DNA from: SM23-32 sp964434535
GTDB taxonomy: Bacteria; Planctomycetota; Brocadiia; SM23-32
DNA: 23,079 bases
Assembly (NCBI GenBank): GCA_964434535.1
Contig: CAYSWA010000034.1
Coordinates: 1 to 23,079 of the forward strand
Reading direction: 5' to 3'
In this document: in pieces, positions 6,923 through 13,367 of the stretch
Position numbering within the stretch: the stretch's first letter is position 1
Layout: every line of letters starts with the position of its first letter
Translations under genes and position numbers: made by a program
Notes under the pieces: generated by a model
Databases searched by the model: none
What the model was told of the DNA's origin: nothing
What the model saw: only the letters and a program-made list of their open reading frames with translations

Positions 6923-8362
6923 ATGCAGACCATCGAACCCGAACAGCCTCGCCTGGCCAAGGCCGAGGAGTTGCGCCGGCTCGGCGTGGACCCTTACGGC
7001 GACCGCTTCGACGGCGCCACGCCCCTGCGCGAGCTGGTCGAGCGCTACGATGAGCGCCAGGGCCAGAGCGTGCGCGCCGCCGGCCGCATCACTAACCTGC
7101 GCTCCATGGGCAAGGCCACCTTCGCCGACATCCAGGACCGCTCCGGCCGCATCCAGCTCTACTTGCGGCTCGACCGCGTCGGCGAGCACGCCTTCCGCGT
7201 GCACGAGCAGCTCGAGCCGGGCGACATCGTCGGCGTCCAGGGCGAGCTGGGCAGGACCCGCACCGGCGAGATCACCGTCTTCCTCGACGAGCTGGCCGTC
7301 CTCGCCAAGGCCCTGCTCAGCCCGCCCGAGAAGTGGCACGGCCTGCGCGACCAGGAGCTGCGCTACCGCCGCCGCTACGTGGACCTGTTCGCCAACGAGG
7401 ACGTGATGGCGCTGTTTTGGCTCCGCTCGCGGGTGGTGCGGGCCATCCGGGAGTTCCTCCACGAGCGGGGATACGTCGAGGTCGAGACGCCGATGATGCA
7501 GACCGTCCCCGGCGGGGCCGCCGCCCGCCCCTTCTGCACTCACCACAGCGCGCTGGACATGGAGCTCTACCTGCGCATCGCGCCCGAGCTCTACCTGAAG
7601 CGGCTGCTGGTGGGCGGCATGGAGCGGGTCTTCGAGATCAACCGCAACTTCCGCAACGAGGGCATCTCCAGCCAGCATAACCCCGAGTTCACCATGCTCG
7701 AGCTCTACGAGGCATACGGCGACTACGAGAGCATGATGGAGCTGACGCAGGAGCTGGTGGTGCACCTGGCGCGGGACGTCTGCGGCTCGCTGGTGCTGCC
7801 CTACCAGGGGGAGCAGATCGACTACACGCCGCCCTGGCCCCGCCGGGAGTTCTGGGACCTGCTCGCCCGGCACGCCGGGCTGAGCCGGGGCGACGAGGAG
7901 GCCGCCCGCGACCTGGCCGAGCAGACCGGCACCGAGGGCGCCCGCACCGAGCACCCCGACTACCTGGCCCTGCGCATCTTCGAGAAGACGGTCGAGGAGC
8001 ACCTGACCTCCCCGACCTTCGTGGTCGGCTTCCCCAGGAGCGTCTCGCCGCTGGCGAAGGCCCGCCCCGGCGACCCCGGCCTGGCCGAGCGCTTCGAGCT
8101 CTACGTGGCGGGCATGGAGCTGGCGCCGGCCTACACGGAGCTGAACGACCCCCGCGAGCAGGAGCTGCGCTTCCTGGAGCAGGTCGGCCACGAGGACGAG
8201 CGCGAGCGGATGGACGCCGACTTCATCCGCGCGCTCGCCTACGGCATGCCGCCGGCCGGGGGCATGGGCCTCGGCATAGACCGGCTGATCATGGCCCTGG
8301 CCGACCGCCCCTCGATCCGCGAGGTGATCCTCTTTCCCTTACTCAGACCCGAGGCCGACTGA
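6923..8362 (+). CDS. lysS: Lysyl-tRNA synthetase, class II
   Basis: A 479-residue class II enzyme that charges tRNA-Lys in the cytosol. Residues about 50-140 form the OB-fold anticodon domain (VRAAGRITNLRSMGKATFADIQD). The catalytic domain starts RRRYVDL. It includes FLHERGYVEVETPMMQ (motif 1 region), motif 2 FEINRNFRNEGIS-SQHNPEFTMLE, and motif 3 GMGLGIDRLIM near the C-terminus. The length is slightly under the usual 490-510, with no missing core motif. The ATG start is supported by GGAGGA nine bases upstream and a consensus TATAAT. It stops at 8360-8362, just 7 bases before the left arm of the inverted-repeat element, so that element begins immediately after the gene. Confidence 0.97.
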   Translation: MQTIEPEQPRLAKAEELRRLGVDPYGDRFDGATPLRELVERYDERQGQSVRAAGRITNLRSMGKATFADIQDRSGRIQLYLRLDRVGEHAFRVHEQLEPGDIVGVQGELGRTRTGEITVFLDELAVLAKALLSPPEKWHGLRDQELRYRRRYVDLFANEDVMALFWLRSRVVRAIREFLHERGYVEVETPMMQTVPGGAAARPFCTHHSALDMELYLRIAPELYLKRLLVGGMERVFEINRNFRNEGISSQHNPEFTMLELYEAYGDYESMMELTQELVVHLARDVCGSLVLPYQGEQIDYTPPWPRREFWDLLARHAGLSRGDEEAARDLAEQTGTEGARTEHPDYLALRIFEKTVEEHLTSPTFVVGFPRSVSPLAKARPGDPGLAERFELYVAGMELAPAYTELNDPREQELRFLEQVGHEDERERMDADFIRALAYGMPPAGGMGLGIDRLIMALADRPSIREVILFPLLRPEAD

Positions 8363-8369
8363 AGACCAA

Positions 8370-8398
8370 GATTGCGGATTTCGGATTGCGGATTGCGG
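8370..8398 (+). repeat. Left inverted-repeat arm of the four-helix-bundle element
   Basis: Consists of three GATTGCGG units joined by short linkers, the last two in tandem. It pairs with 8865-8893; the only mismatches are at the 12th and 13th bases. Confidence 0.85.
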
Positions 8399-8431
8399 CG
8401 ATGCACCGGCTGGCCCCAAAGAGGGCACTCG

Positions 8432-8785
8432 ATGGACCAGGAGGAGCTGAAGGCGCGCACCAAGGGCCTTGCATTGCGCGTGATGCGACTGGTTGAGGCG
8501 CGGCCCCAAGGCAGAACAGCCGACATCATCGGTCGCCAACTCCTGCGCAGTGCGACCTCCGTCGGCGCCAACTATCGCGCCGTCTGCAGAGCCCGGTCCA
8601 GGGCGGAGTTCATTGCCCGGATGGGGATCGTGGAAGAGGAAGCGGATGAGACCGCGTATTGGCTCGAGTTGCTGGTCGAGCACGGCTTGATGAGTGCCGG
8701 ACGGGGGGATGGACTGCTCGCAGAGGTGAACGAGATAGTGTCCGTGGCGGTGGCGTCAATCAGGACGGCCCGCAAGAGAAAGTAG
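8432..8785 (+). CDS. Four-helix-bundle protein (23S rRNA intervening-sequence protein family)
   Basis: A 117-residue all-helical protein. The diagnostic stretch is IIGRQLLRSATSVGANYRAV, then ARSRAEFIARMGIVEEEADE and TAYWLELL, matching the four-helix-bundle family first seen as ORFs in the intervening sequences of 23S rRNA genes. These proteins are thought to form basic-surfaced pentamers; their molecular role is unknown. The C-terminus is basic (RTARKRK). ATG 8432 is chosen because GAGGG lies about 8 bases upstream and the family homology starts right after it. The gene is the only one inside a pair of 29-base inverted repeats. Its codon use is less G/C-biased than lysS or lolD, suggesting it arrived by transfer. 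The stop overlaps nothing, but the next possible start (8787) is one base away. Confidence 0.9.
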   Translation: MDQEELKARTKGLALRVMRLVEARPQGRTADIIGRQLLRSATSVGANYRAVCRARSRAEFIARMGIVEEEADETAYWLELLVEHGLMSAGRGDGLLAEVNEIVSVAVASIRTARKRK

Positions 8786-8837
8786 CATGTCCGTCCACGG
8801 CCTTTTCTGCCGCACAGAGAGGGGAAGCACCAGACCG

Positions 8838-9587
8838 ATGGGTGAAGACAGCGCGGGCGTCAATCCGCAATCCGCAATCCCCAATCCGCAATCGTCAGCG
8901 CCACTGCTGCGGGCCCGCGATCTGATCAAGGACTATCGCATCGGGCGGGCGCCGCTGCGGGTGCTGCATGGCGTCAGCATGGAGGTGCGCCCCGGGGAAC
9001 TGCTCAGCATCGCCGGCCCCAGCGGGGCCGGCAAGAGCACGCTGCTGCACCTGCTCGGCCTGCTCGACACGCCCACCTGCGGCGCCGTCTACTACGGCGG
9101 GCGGGACCTGGCGGCCCTCTCGCCCGCCGAGCAGGCATACTGGCGCAACCGCCTGTTCGGGTTCGTCTTCCAGTTCTACCACCTGCTGCCGGACTTCACG
9201 GCGGCCGAGAACGTGTCCATGCCGGCGCTCGCCGCTGCGGGCGTGCTCGGCTGGCGGGCAGCCCGCCGTCGGGCCAGGCGGCGGGCGCTGGAGGTGCTGG
9301 AGCTGGTCGGCCTCGCCGGGCGCGCCCGCCACCGCCCGGCCCAGCTCTCCGGCGGCGAGCGCCAGCGCGTGGCCATCGCCCGCGCCCTGATCAACGAGCC
9401 CGACGTGCTGCTCTGCGACGAGCCGACCGGCAACCTGGACACCGACACCGGCGCCCGCATCCTGGAGCTGCTCGGCCGCGTGCGCCGCCAGACCGGCTGC
9501 ACCATGGTGGTGGTGACGCACGACGAGACAGTGGCGGCGATGGGCGAGCGGACGCTGCACCTGGTGGACGGGCGCATCGTGGCCTGA
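8838..9587 (+). CDS. lolD: LolD/MacB-type ABC transporter ATPase
   Basis: A 249-residue ATPase of the LolD/FtsE/MacB group. Walker A is GPSGAGKST, the Q-loop FQFYHLLPDFTAAENV, the signature LSGGERQRVAIARAL, Walker B VLLCDEPTGNLD and the switch VVTHDE. The LPDFTAxENV and NLD patterns are typical of ATPases that power FtsX-type permeases such as LolCE, which move lipoproteins out of the inner membrane. No permease gene is adjacent. Family similarity begins only at LLRARDLIKDY. The first about 24 residues, including NPQSAIPNPQSS, are encoded by the right arm of the inverted-repeat element, so the present N-terminus is a product of that insertion. ATG 8838, preceded by AGGGGA (8820-8825), is preferred; ATG 8787 in the same frame is an alternative. 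Confidence 0.88.
   Translation: MGEDSAGVNPQSAIPNPQSSAPLLRARDLIKDYRIGRAPLRVLHGVSMEVRPGELLSIAGPSGAGKSTLLHLLGLLDTPTCGAVYYGGRDLAALSPAEQAYWRNRLFGFVFQFYHLLPDFTAAENVSMPALAAAGVLGWRAARRRARRRALEVLELVGLAGRARHRPAQLSGGERQRVAIARALINEPDVLLCDEPTGNLDTDTGARILELLGRVRRQTGCTMVVVTHDETVAAMGERTLHLVDGRIVA
8865..8893 (-). repeat. Right inverted-repeat arm, lying inside the lolD N-terminus
   Basis: Complement of 8370-8398 with two mismatches; the CAATCCG unit pattern starts at 8861. It is translated in the lolD frame as the low-complexity peptide NPQSAIPNPQS. Confidence 0.85.
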
Positions 9588-9601
9588 ACAGGGGCATGGA
9601 G

Positions 9602-9630
9602 TTGCGCCGCCTCCGGCCCCGCCGTATAGT
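9602..9630 (+). promoter_or_regulatory. Sigma70-type promoter for the aminotransferase gene
   Basis: TTGCGC (9602-9607), a 17-base spacer and TATAGT (9625-9630). The expected start near 9637 is after the in-frame TTG at 9631, which rules that codon out and supports the downstream TTG at 9670 as the gene start. Confidence 0.6.
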
Positions 9631-9669
9631 TTGGATGGCCGGGCACGGGTTCTCGCACGGGAGGACGCG

Positions 9670-10536
9670 TTGGGGCAGAAGGTCTACGTCGCCGGTCGGC
9701 TCTGCGAGCGGGACGAGGCGCGCATCTCCGTCTACGACCACGGGCTGCTCTACGGGGACGGCGTCTTCGAGGGCATCCGCGTCTACGGCGGGCGCATCTT
9801 CCGCTGCCGCGAGCACCTGGAGCGGCTCTTCCACGGCGCGCGTGCCATCGCGCTGGAGATCCCCATGACGGCGGACGAGCTGGTGGAGGCCATGGAGGCC
9901 ACGCTCGCCGCGAACGACCTGGTCGACGGCTACATCCGCCTCGTCGTCACGCGCGGCGTCGGCACGCTCAGCATCGACCCCTCCACGTGCTCCGACCCGC
10001 AGGTGATCATCATCGCCGACAGCATCGCGCTCTACCCCGCGCATCACTACGAGCAGGGCCTGGAGATCGTGACCGCTTCGACGGTGCGCAACCTGCCCAA
10101 CGCGATCAACCCGCGCATCAAGTCGCTGAACTACCTGAACAACATCCTGGCCAATATCGAGGGCGCCCGGGCCGGCGCCGTCGAAGCGCTGATGCTGAAC
10201 CACCTGGGCCACGTCGCCGAGTGCACCGGGGACAACATCTTCATCGTCGAGCGCGGCCGCCTGGCCACCCCGCCGCTGCACGCGGGCATCCTGGGCGGCG
10301 TCACGCGCGGCGTCGTCCTGGAGCTGGCCCGGCAGGCGGGCATCGGGGCCGCCGAGCGGGAGATGACGCTCTTCGACGTCTACGCCGCCGACGAGTGCTT
10401 CCTGACCGGCACGGCGGCCGAGATCGTGCCCGTGGTGCGTGTGGACGGACGGCAGATAGGCGGCGGCCGGCCGGGCGAGATCACGCGCAAACTGCTCCAA
10501 ATGTTCCGGGAGCAAACCAACAGCAGCGCCGGCTGA
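9670..10536 (+). CDS. ilvE: Branched-chain amino acid aminotransferase (fold type IV PLP enzyme)
   Basis: A 288-residue fold-type IV PLP enzyme that transaminates branched-chain 2-oxo acids with glutamate. The protein begins MGQKVYVAGRL and continues ISVYDHGLLYGDGVFEGIRVY, the usual start of short bacterial IlvE/Dat proteins. The PLP lysine is Lys151 in PRIKSLNYLNN. ECTGDNIFIV and FLTGTAAEIVPV are the cofactor-phosphate and substrate loops. The start is TTG 9670 with GGGAGGA at 9659-9665; it matches the family length and agrees with the promoter just upstream. The family also includes D-amino acid transaminase and aminodeoxychorismate lyase. Length and the FEGIRVY motif favour IlvE, but substrate is not proven. 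The next gene follows after 43 bases and may be cotranscribed. Confidence 0.88.
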   Translation: MGQKVYVAGRLCERDEARISVYDHGLLYGDGVFEGIRVYGGRIFRCREHLERLFHGARAIALEIPMTADELVEAMEATLAANDLVDGYIRLVVTRGVGTLSIDPSTCSDPQVIIIADSIALYPAHHYEQGLEIVTASTVRNLPNAINPRIKSLNYLNNILANIEGARAGAVEALMLNHLGHVAECTGDNIFIVERGRLATPPLHAGILGGVTRGVVLELARQAGIGAAEREMTLFDVYAADECFLTGTAAEIVPVVRVDGRQIGGGRPGEITRKLLQMFREQTNSSAG

Positions 10537-10579
10537 CACCGCCCACCGGCGGGCGCCGGCCGGACGAGGAGTGGGCAAG

Positions 10580-11413
10580 ATGTACCGTGCATTCGACGGC
10601 GGCGCGGTCGGCGTGAACGTGGACTTCGAGGAGGCCGTCGAGCTGGCGGCCCACTACGGATTCGAAGGCGTCTGCCTGAACGTCGGATACCTGATGGAGA
10701 ACGGCCCGGCCACCGTGGTGCAGATGCTGACCGAGCGGAGCCTGGAGCCGGGCGGCTGGGGGCTGCCGGTCGCCTGCCTCGCCCCCGACGAGAAGTTCAA
10801 AGACCAGCTCGCCGGCCTCGGGCCCGTCGCCGAGGCGTGCTCCCGCGCCGGCGACCACCGCTCCTTCACGTGGATCTGCCCCGCCTCCGACGAGCTGCCC
10901 TTCGACGAGATGTTCGCCCTCCTGCGCGGGCGGCTCACACGGGTCGCCGCCGTGCTGGCCGAGCACGACGTGCGGCTGGGGTTGGAGTTCATCGGCCCGC
11001 CGCGCAGCCGGGCGGGGCGCACCCACGAGTTCATCCACACCATGGACGGCATGCTGGAGCTGATCGACGCCGTCGGGGCCGCCAACCTCGGCCTGCTGCT
11101 CGACTCCTGGCACCTCTACACCAGCGGCGGCCAGATGGACGACGTGCTCGACCTGACTGACGAGCAGGTCGTCCAGGTGCACGTCAACGACGCCCCGGCC
11201 GGACTCGCCGTCGAGGAGCAGCTCGACAACGTCCGCGAGCTGCCCGGCGCCACCGGCGTGATCGACGCCGCCCGCTTCCTGCGCAACCTCGAGCAGATAG
11301 GCTACAGCGGCCCGGTCGTGGTCGAGCCGTTCTGCGAACGCGTCCGCCAGATGCAGGACCAGGAGGCCGTCCGCGTCACCAAGGAAGCGCTCGACGCCGT
11401 CTGGCCCGACTGA
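10580..11413 (+). CDS. Sugar phosphate isomerase/epimerase-like TIM-barrel protein
   Basis: A 277-residue protein of the xylose isomerase-like/AP endonuclease 2 TIM-barrel family. The divalent-metal ligands expected for the family are visible in order: Glu136 (LGLEFIGP), Asp175 and His178 (LLLDSWHLY), His201 (QVHVNDAP) and Glu249 (VVVEPF). Members isomerise or epimerise sugars, inositols or hydroxypyruvate; the substrate cannot be assigned here. Start ATG 10580 is chosen over the upstream in-frame GTG 10571 because GAGGAG (10566-10571) is eight bases before it. It follows ilvE by 43 bases and precedes an unrecognised gene by 30, suggesting one transcript. Confidence 0.85.
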   Translation: MYRAFDGGAVGVNVDFEEAVELAAHYGFEGVCLNVGYLMENGPATVVQMLTERSLEPGGWGLPVACLAPDEKFKDQLAGLGPVAEACSRAGDHRSFTWICPASDELPFDEMFALLRGRLTRVAAVLAEHDVRLGLEFIGPPRSRAGRTHEFIHTMDGMLELIDAVGAANLGLLLDSWHLYTSGGQMDDVLDLTDEQVVQVHVNDAPAGLAVEEQLDNVRELPGATGVIDAARFLRNLEQIGYSGPVVVEPFCERVRQMQDQEAVRVTKEALDAVWPD

Positions 11414-11443
11414 CCGAACCCGATCACATGCGGAGCCCCTGAC

Positions 11444-12208
11444 ATGCCCCCGCCGCTCCACCAGAAGAGCTTCGTGCTGACCGTCGCCGAGTCCAAGCGG
11501 CTCATCGCTCGCGCGCTGAAGCGGCACCCGGCCGTGATCCGCGCCCTGAACCGCGGGATCGTCGCCGTCGCCAAGGGCACCACCAACGCCTACGTCTACG
11601 AGGAGCTCAGCGGCGAAGGGATCGACCGGGCGCAGTACTGCCTCGGCGTGACCCGGCCTTCGCGCGGCAGACAGGGCGGCGAGACCGGCGCCGGCGTGCC
11701 GGACCTCGTCCTGCGCGAAGGGCAGGCCATGGAGGGCGCCGCCGCCACCGAGATCGTCCGCCAGATGGGGCCCGGCGACGTCTTCATCAAGGGGGCGAAC
11801 GCGCTCAACTACGACCTGCGCCAGGCCGGCATCCTGATCGGCCACCCCGAAGGCGGCACCATCGGCGCTGCCATCGGCGCCGCGATCGCCCGACGGGCCA
11901 CGTTGCTGCTTGCCGTCGGGCTGGAGAAGAATATCCCCGGCGACCTGCACGAGATCTACCGCAACATGACCAGGGCGGGGGCCAACGGCGAAGGCCCCAA
12001 CCTCTGGCCCGTCGACGGCGAGATCTTCACCGAGATCGAGGCCGTGCAGCTCATCAGCGGCGCCCGGGCCGGCCTGATCGGCGCCGGCGGCGTCGGAGGG
12101 GCCGAAGGCAGCGTGCGCATCTCCGTCTGGGGACAGCCCGACCAGGTGGACCGCGCCGCCGGCGCCATCGAGGACGTGCTCGGCGAGCCGCCCCTGCTCG
12201 GCCCCTGA
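11444..12208 (+). CDS. Unrecognised conserved-looking cytosolic protein (254 aa)
   Basis: Not recognised with confidence. The protein has no signal peptide or membrane segment and shows several segments with the look of a conserved fold: LNRGIVAVAKGTTNAYVYEEL near residues 35-55, GDVFIKGANALNYD, then the small-residue stretch ILIGHPEGGTIGAAIGAAIA, and GARAGLIGAGGVGGAEGSV followed by VWG near the C-terminus. The alternation of beta-like and glycine-rich turns suggests a nucleotide- or cofactor-binding alpha/beta protein, but no named motif is present. Codon use matches neighbours. It lies 30 bases after the sugar isomerase-like gene and 36 before an exported helical protein, so it is probably in the same transcript. 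The start ATG 11444 is the first in frame; the Shine-Dalgarno sequence is weak (CGGAG). Confidence 0.8.
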   Translation: MPPPLHQKSFVLTVAESKRLIARALKRHPAVIRALNRGIVAVAKGTTNAYVYEELSGEGIDRAQYCLGVTRPSRGRQGGETGAGVPDLVLREGQAMEGAAATEIVRQMGPGDVFIKGANALNYDLRQAGILIGHPEGGTIGAAIGAAIARRATLLLAVGLEKNIPGDLHEIYRNMTRAGANGEGPNLWPVDGEIFTEIEAVQLISGARAGLIGAGGVGGAEGSVRISVWGQPDQVDRAAGAIEDVLGEPPLLGP

Positions 12209-12244
12209 CGGCGGGGCGCACCGCCCCTGCGAAAGGACGGCACG

Positions 12245-13051
12245 ATGGACGGACGAACCGGCGTTCCGCGATGCGCCTCGGCGGCCGTCGTCGCCCTGCT
12301 CCTGCTCGCCCTGCCGGCCGCCGGCGCCGAGCCGGCAGCGCCCTCCGCAAGGCGGGCGGACGTGACGGCGGAACTGGTGGCGGCCCTGTCGGGCGAACGG
12401 CCCTCAGCGCCCGAGATAGCCCTGCGCGCCCTGGACCTCTCACCCGAGCAACGCAAGCAGATGGAGCAGCTGCGGGCGCAGCATCGCGAGGAGGCCGGCA
12501 ACCTGCTGGGCGCGCTGGACCGGGCCTACGCCGTCCGCGTGCGCGAGGCGCTCGGTGAAGAGCGGGCGCGGACCTTCGATGGCGTCACGGCGGCGTTGGC
12601 GCAGCTGGACGCCGAGGTCGCCGCCGCCCGGGCCGAACTGGGCGCGGCGATCGGCGAAGAGGCCCTGGAGGCTCTCCCCGCCGGGCTCCAGGCCGGCGCG
12701 GCGCAGCCCGAGGACCTGGCCGAGCTGAGCGCCGAGAAGCGCGCCGCGCTGCGCCGCCTGCGCGCCGAACGCCGGCGGGCCCTCTACGAGGCGCTCCAGC
12801 AGGCCGTGGACCCCGAGGCCCGCGCCGACCCCGAGGCGTGGAAGGAGCGGCGCCGCCAGGTCAGCCAGGCGCGGGAGGAGGCCCGGGAGCAGTTCCTGGC
12901 GGCCCGCCGCGAGCTGTTCAGCGCCGAGGAGCTTGCCCGGCTCGCGCGGGCGGAGGAGGCCCTGGCCGCCTACGCGGACCGGCTGGCGAGCGCCCGCCAG
13001 GCGGCGGCGGCCGAGCTGCTGCGCCTGCTGGGCGGCTCGGGCGGCGGCTGA
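12245..13051 (+). CDS. Exported helical protein, Spy/CpxP-like
   Basis: A 268-residue protein with an N-terminal signal peptide: Arg-containing start, hydrophobic core AAVVALLLLALPAAG, and a likely cleavage after AGA (around residue 28). The mature part is almost entirely charged alpha helix (Ala/Arg/Glu/Leu-rich). It contains LSPEQRKQMEQLRAQHREEA near residues 60-80, the LTxxQ-like pattern of Spy/CpxP periplasmic proteins, and a second similar block LSAEKRAALRRLRAERR. This suggests a periplasmic coiled-coil or antiparallel helical protein, possibly a chaperone or metal/envelope-stress sensor. The assignment rests on composition and pattern only. AAAGGA lies upstream of ATG 12245. A probable terminator follows about 100 bases after the stop. 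Confidence 0.75.
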   Translation: MDGRTGVPRCASAAVVALLLLALPAAGAEPAAPSARRADVTAELVAALSGERPSAPEIALRALDLSPEQRKQMEQLRAQHREEAGNLLGALDRAYAVRVREALGEERARTFDGVTAALAQLDAEVAAARAELGAAIGEEALEALPAGLQAGAAQPEDLAELSAEKRAALRRLRAERRRALYEALQQAVDPEARADPEAWKERRRQVSQAREEAREQFLAARRELFSAEELARLARAEEALAAYADRLASARQAAAAELLRLLGGSGGG

Positions 13052-13152
13052 GCAGTTCCGCCCGAGAGCTCTACGGGTCCCTGACACTTGAGATTATGGG
13101 CCGTGGTTCGGTGGCACGGGCTTCCCGCCGGGCCGGAGGGCCATGCCACACT

Positions 13153-13185
13153 AAGACGGCCACCGGTGGGGCCTGCGGCCGTTTT
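13153..13185 (+). terminator. Possible Rho-independent terminator
   Basis: ACGGCC (13156-13161) pairs with GGCCGT (13177-13182) around a 15-base loop. The stem can extend by a G-T and two A-T pairs into the TTTT run (13182-13185). It follows the exported helical protein and precedes a new promoter. The spacer 13052-13367 otherwise shows no gene. Confidence 0.5.
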
Positions 13186-13190
13186 CCGCC

Positions 13191-13219
13191 TTTACGCCGA
13201 TGGAGTCGTCCGTTAGAAT
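13191..13219 (+). promoter_or_regulatory. Sigma70-type promoter for the 272-aa protein gene
   Basis: TTTACG (13191-13196), a 17-base spacer and TAGAAT (13214-13219). The predicted start near 13226 gives a leader of about 140 bases before ATG 13368. Confidence 0.55.
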
Positions 13220-13335
13220 ACGGACCGTCGGAGGCGCTGTCGCGCCGGCCGACCCGCCCCGGCGTATGGCACAGCGCCGGGCGCGTGCCGCGCCGGTGCC
13301 GGGCCGCGAGGGGCGGCCTGCCCGGAGCCCGCTGA

Positions 13336-13355
13336 GCGCCGGCCGAGGCCGGCGC
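13336..13355 (+). promoter_or_regulatory. Perfect GC-rich hairpin touching a ribosome binding site
   Basis: GCGCCGGCC (13336-13344) and GGCCGGCGC (13347-13355) are perfect complements separated by GA. The hairpin ends immediately before the Shine-Dalgarno region GGGAGGGAG (13356-13364) of the gene starting at 13368. It may insulate or modulate translation start; no known riboswitch was recognised in the leader. Confidence 0.5.
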
Positions 13356-13367
13356 GGGAGGGAGAAG

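Larger units (their letters stand above)
8370..8893 (+). mobile_element. Inverted-repeat-bounded element carrying a four-helix-bundle gene
   Basis: A 524-base unit bounded by 29-base inverted repeats (8370-8398 and 8865-8893, 27 of 29 matching) built from the heptamer GATTGCG/CGCAATC. It carries a single gene of the 23S rRNA intervening-sequence protein family. In known 23S intervening sequences a similar gene lies inside a segment whose ends pair into a stem that is cut out of the rRNA. Here the same architecture sits between lysS and a lolD-like gene, not in rRNA. No clear target-site duplication is visible at the edges (outer bases AGACCAA on the left, GTCAGCG on the right). Calling it mobile is inference from architecture and from its less GC-rich, differently composed sequence. 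Confidence 0.6.

Noticed and set aside
5777..8191. An 804-codon open frame on the minus strand across the phosphoesterase and lysS genes
   Set aside because: It is antisense to well-identified genes, has repetitive Ala/Gly/Val/Leu/Gln/His composition and no motif. Such long open shadows are expected at this GC content. The same holds for the long antisense frames at 4503-5921, 14726-16588 and 16676-18640.
9631..9669. The earlier TTG at 9631 as the aminotransferase start
   Set aside because: It directly follows the -10 box TATAGT and would not be on the transcript; the TTG at 9670 has a Shine-Dalgarno sequence and fits the family N-terminus.
12838..13335. Open frames on either strand between 12838 and 13568
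   Set aside because: They overlap the exported helical protein, the terminator and the promoter, show only Ala/Gly/Arg-rich composition, and have no ribosome binding site.
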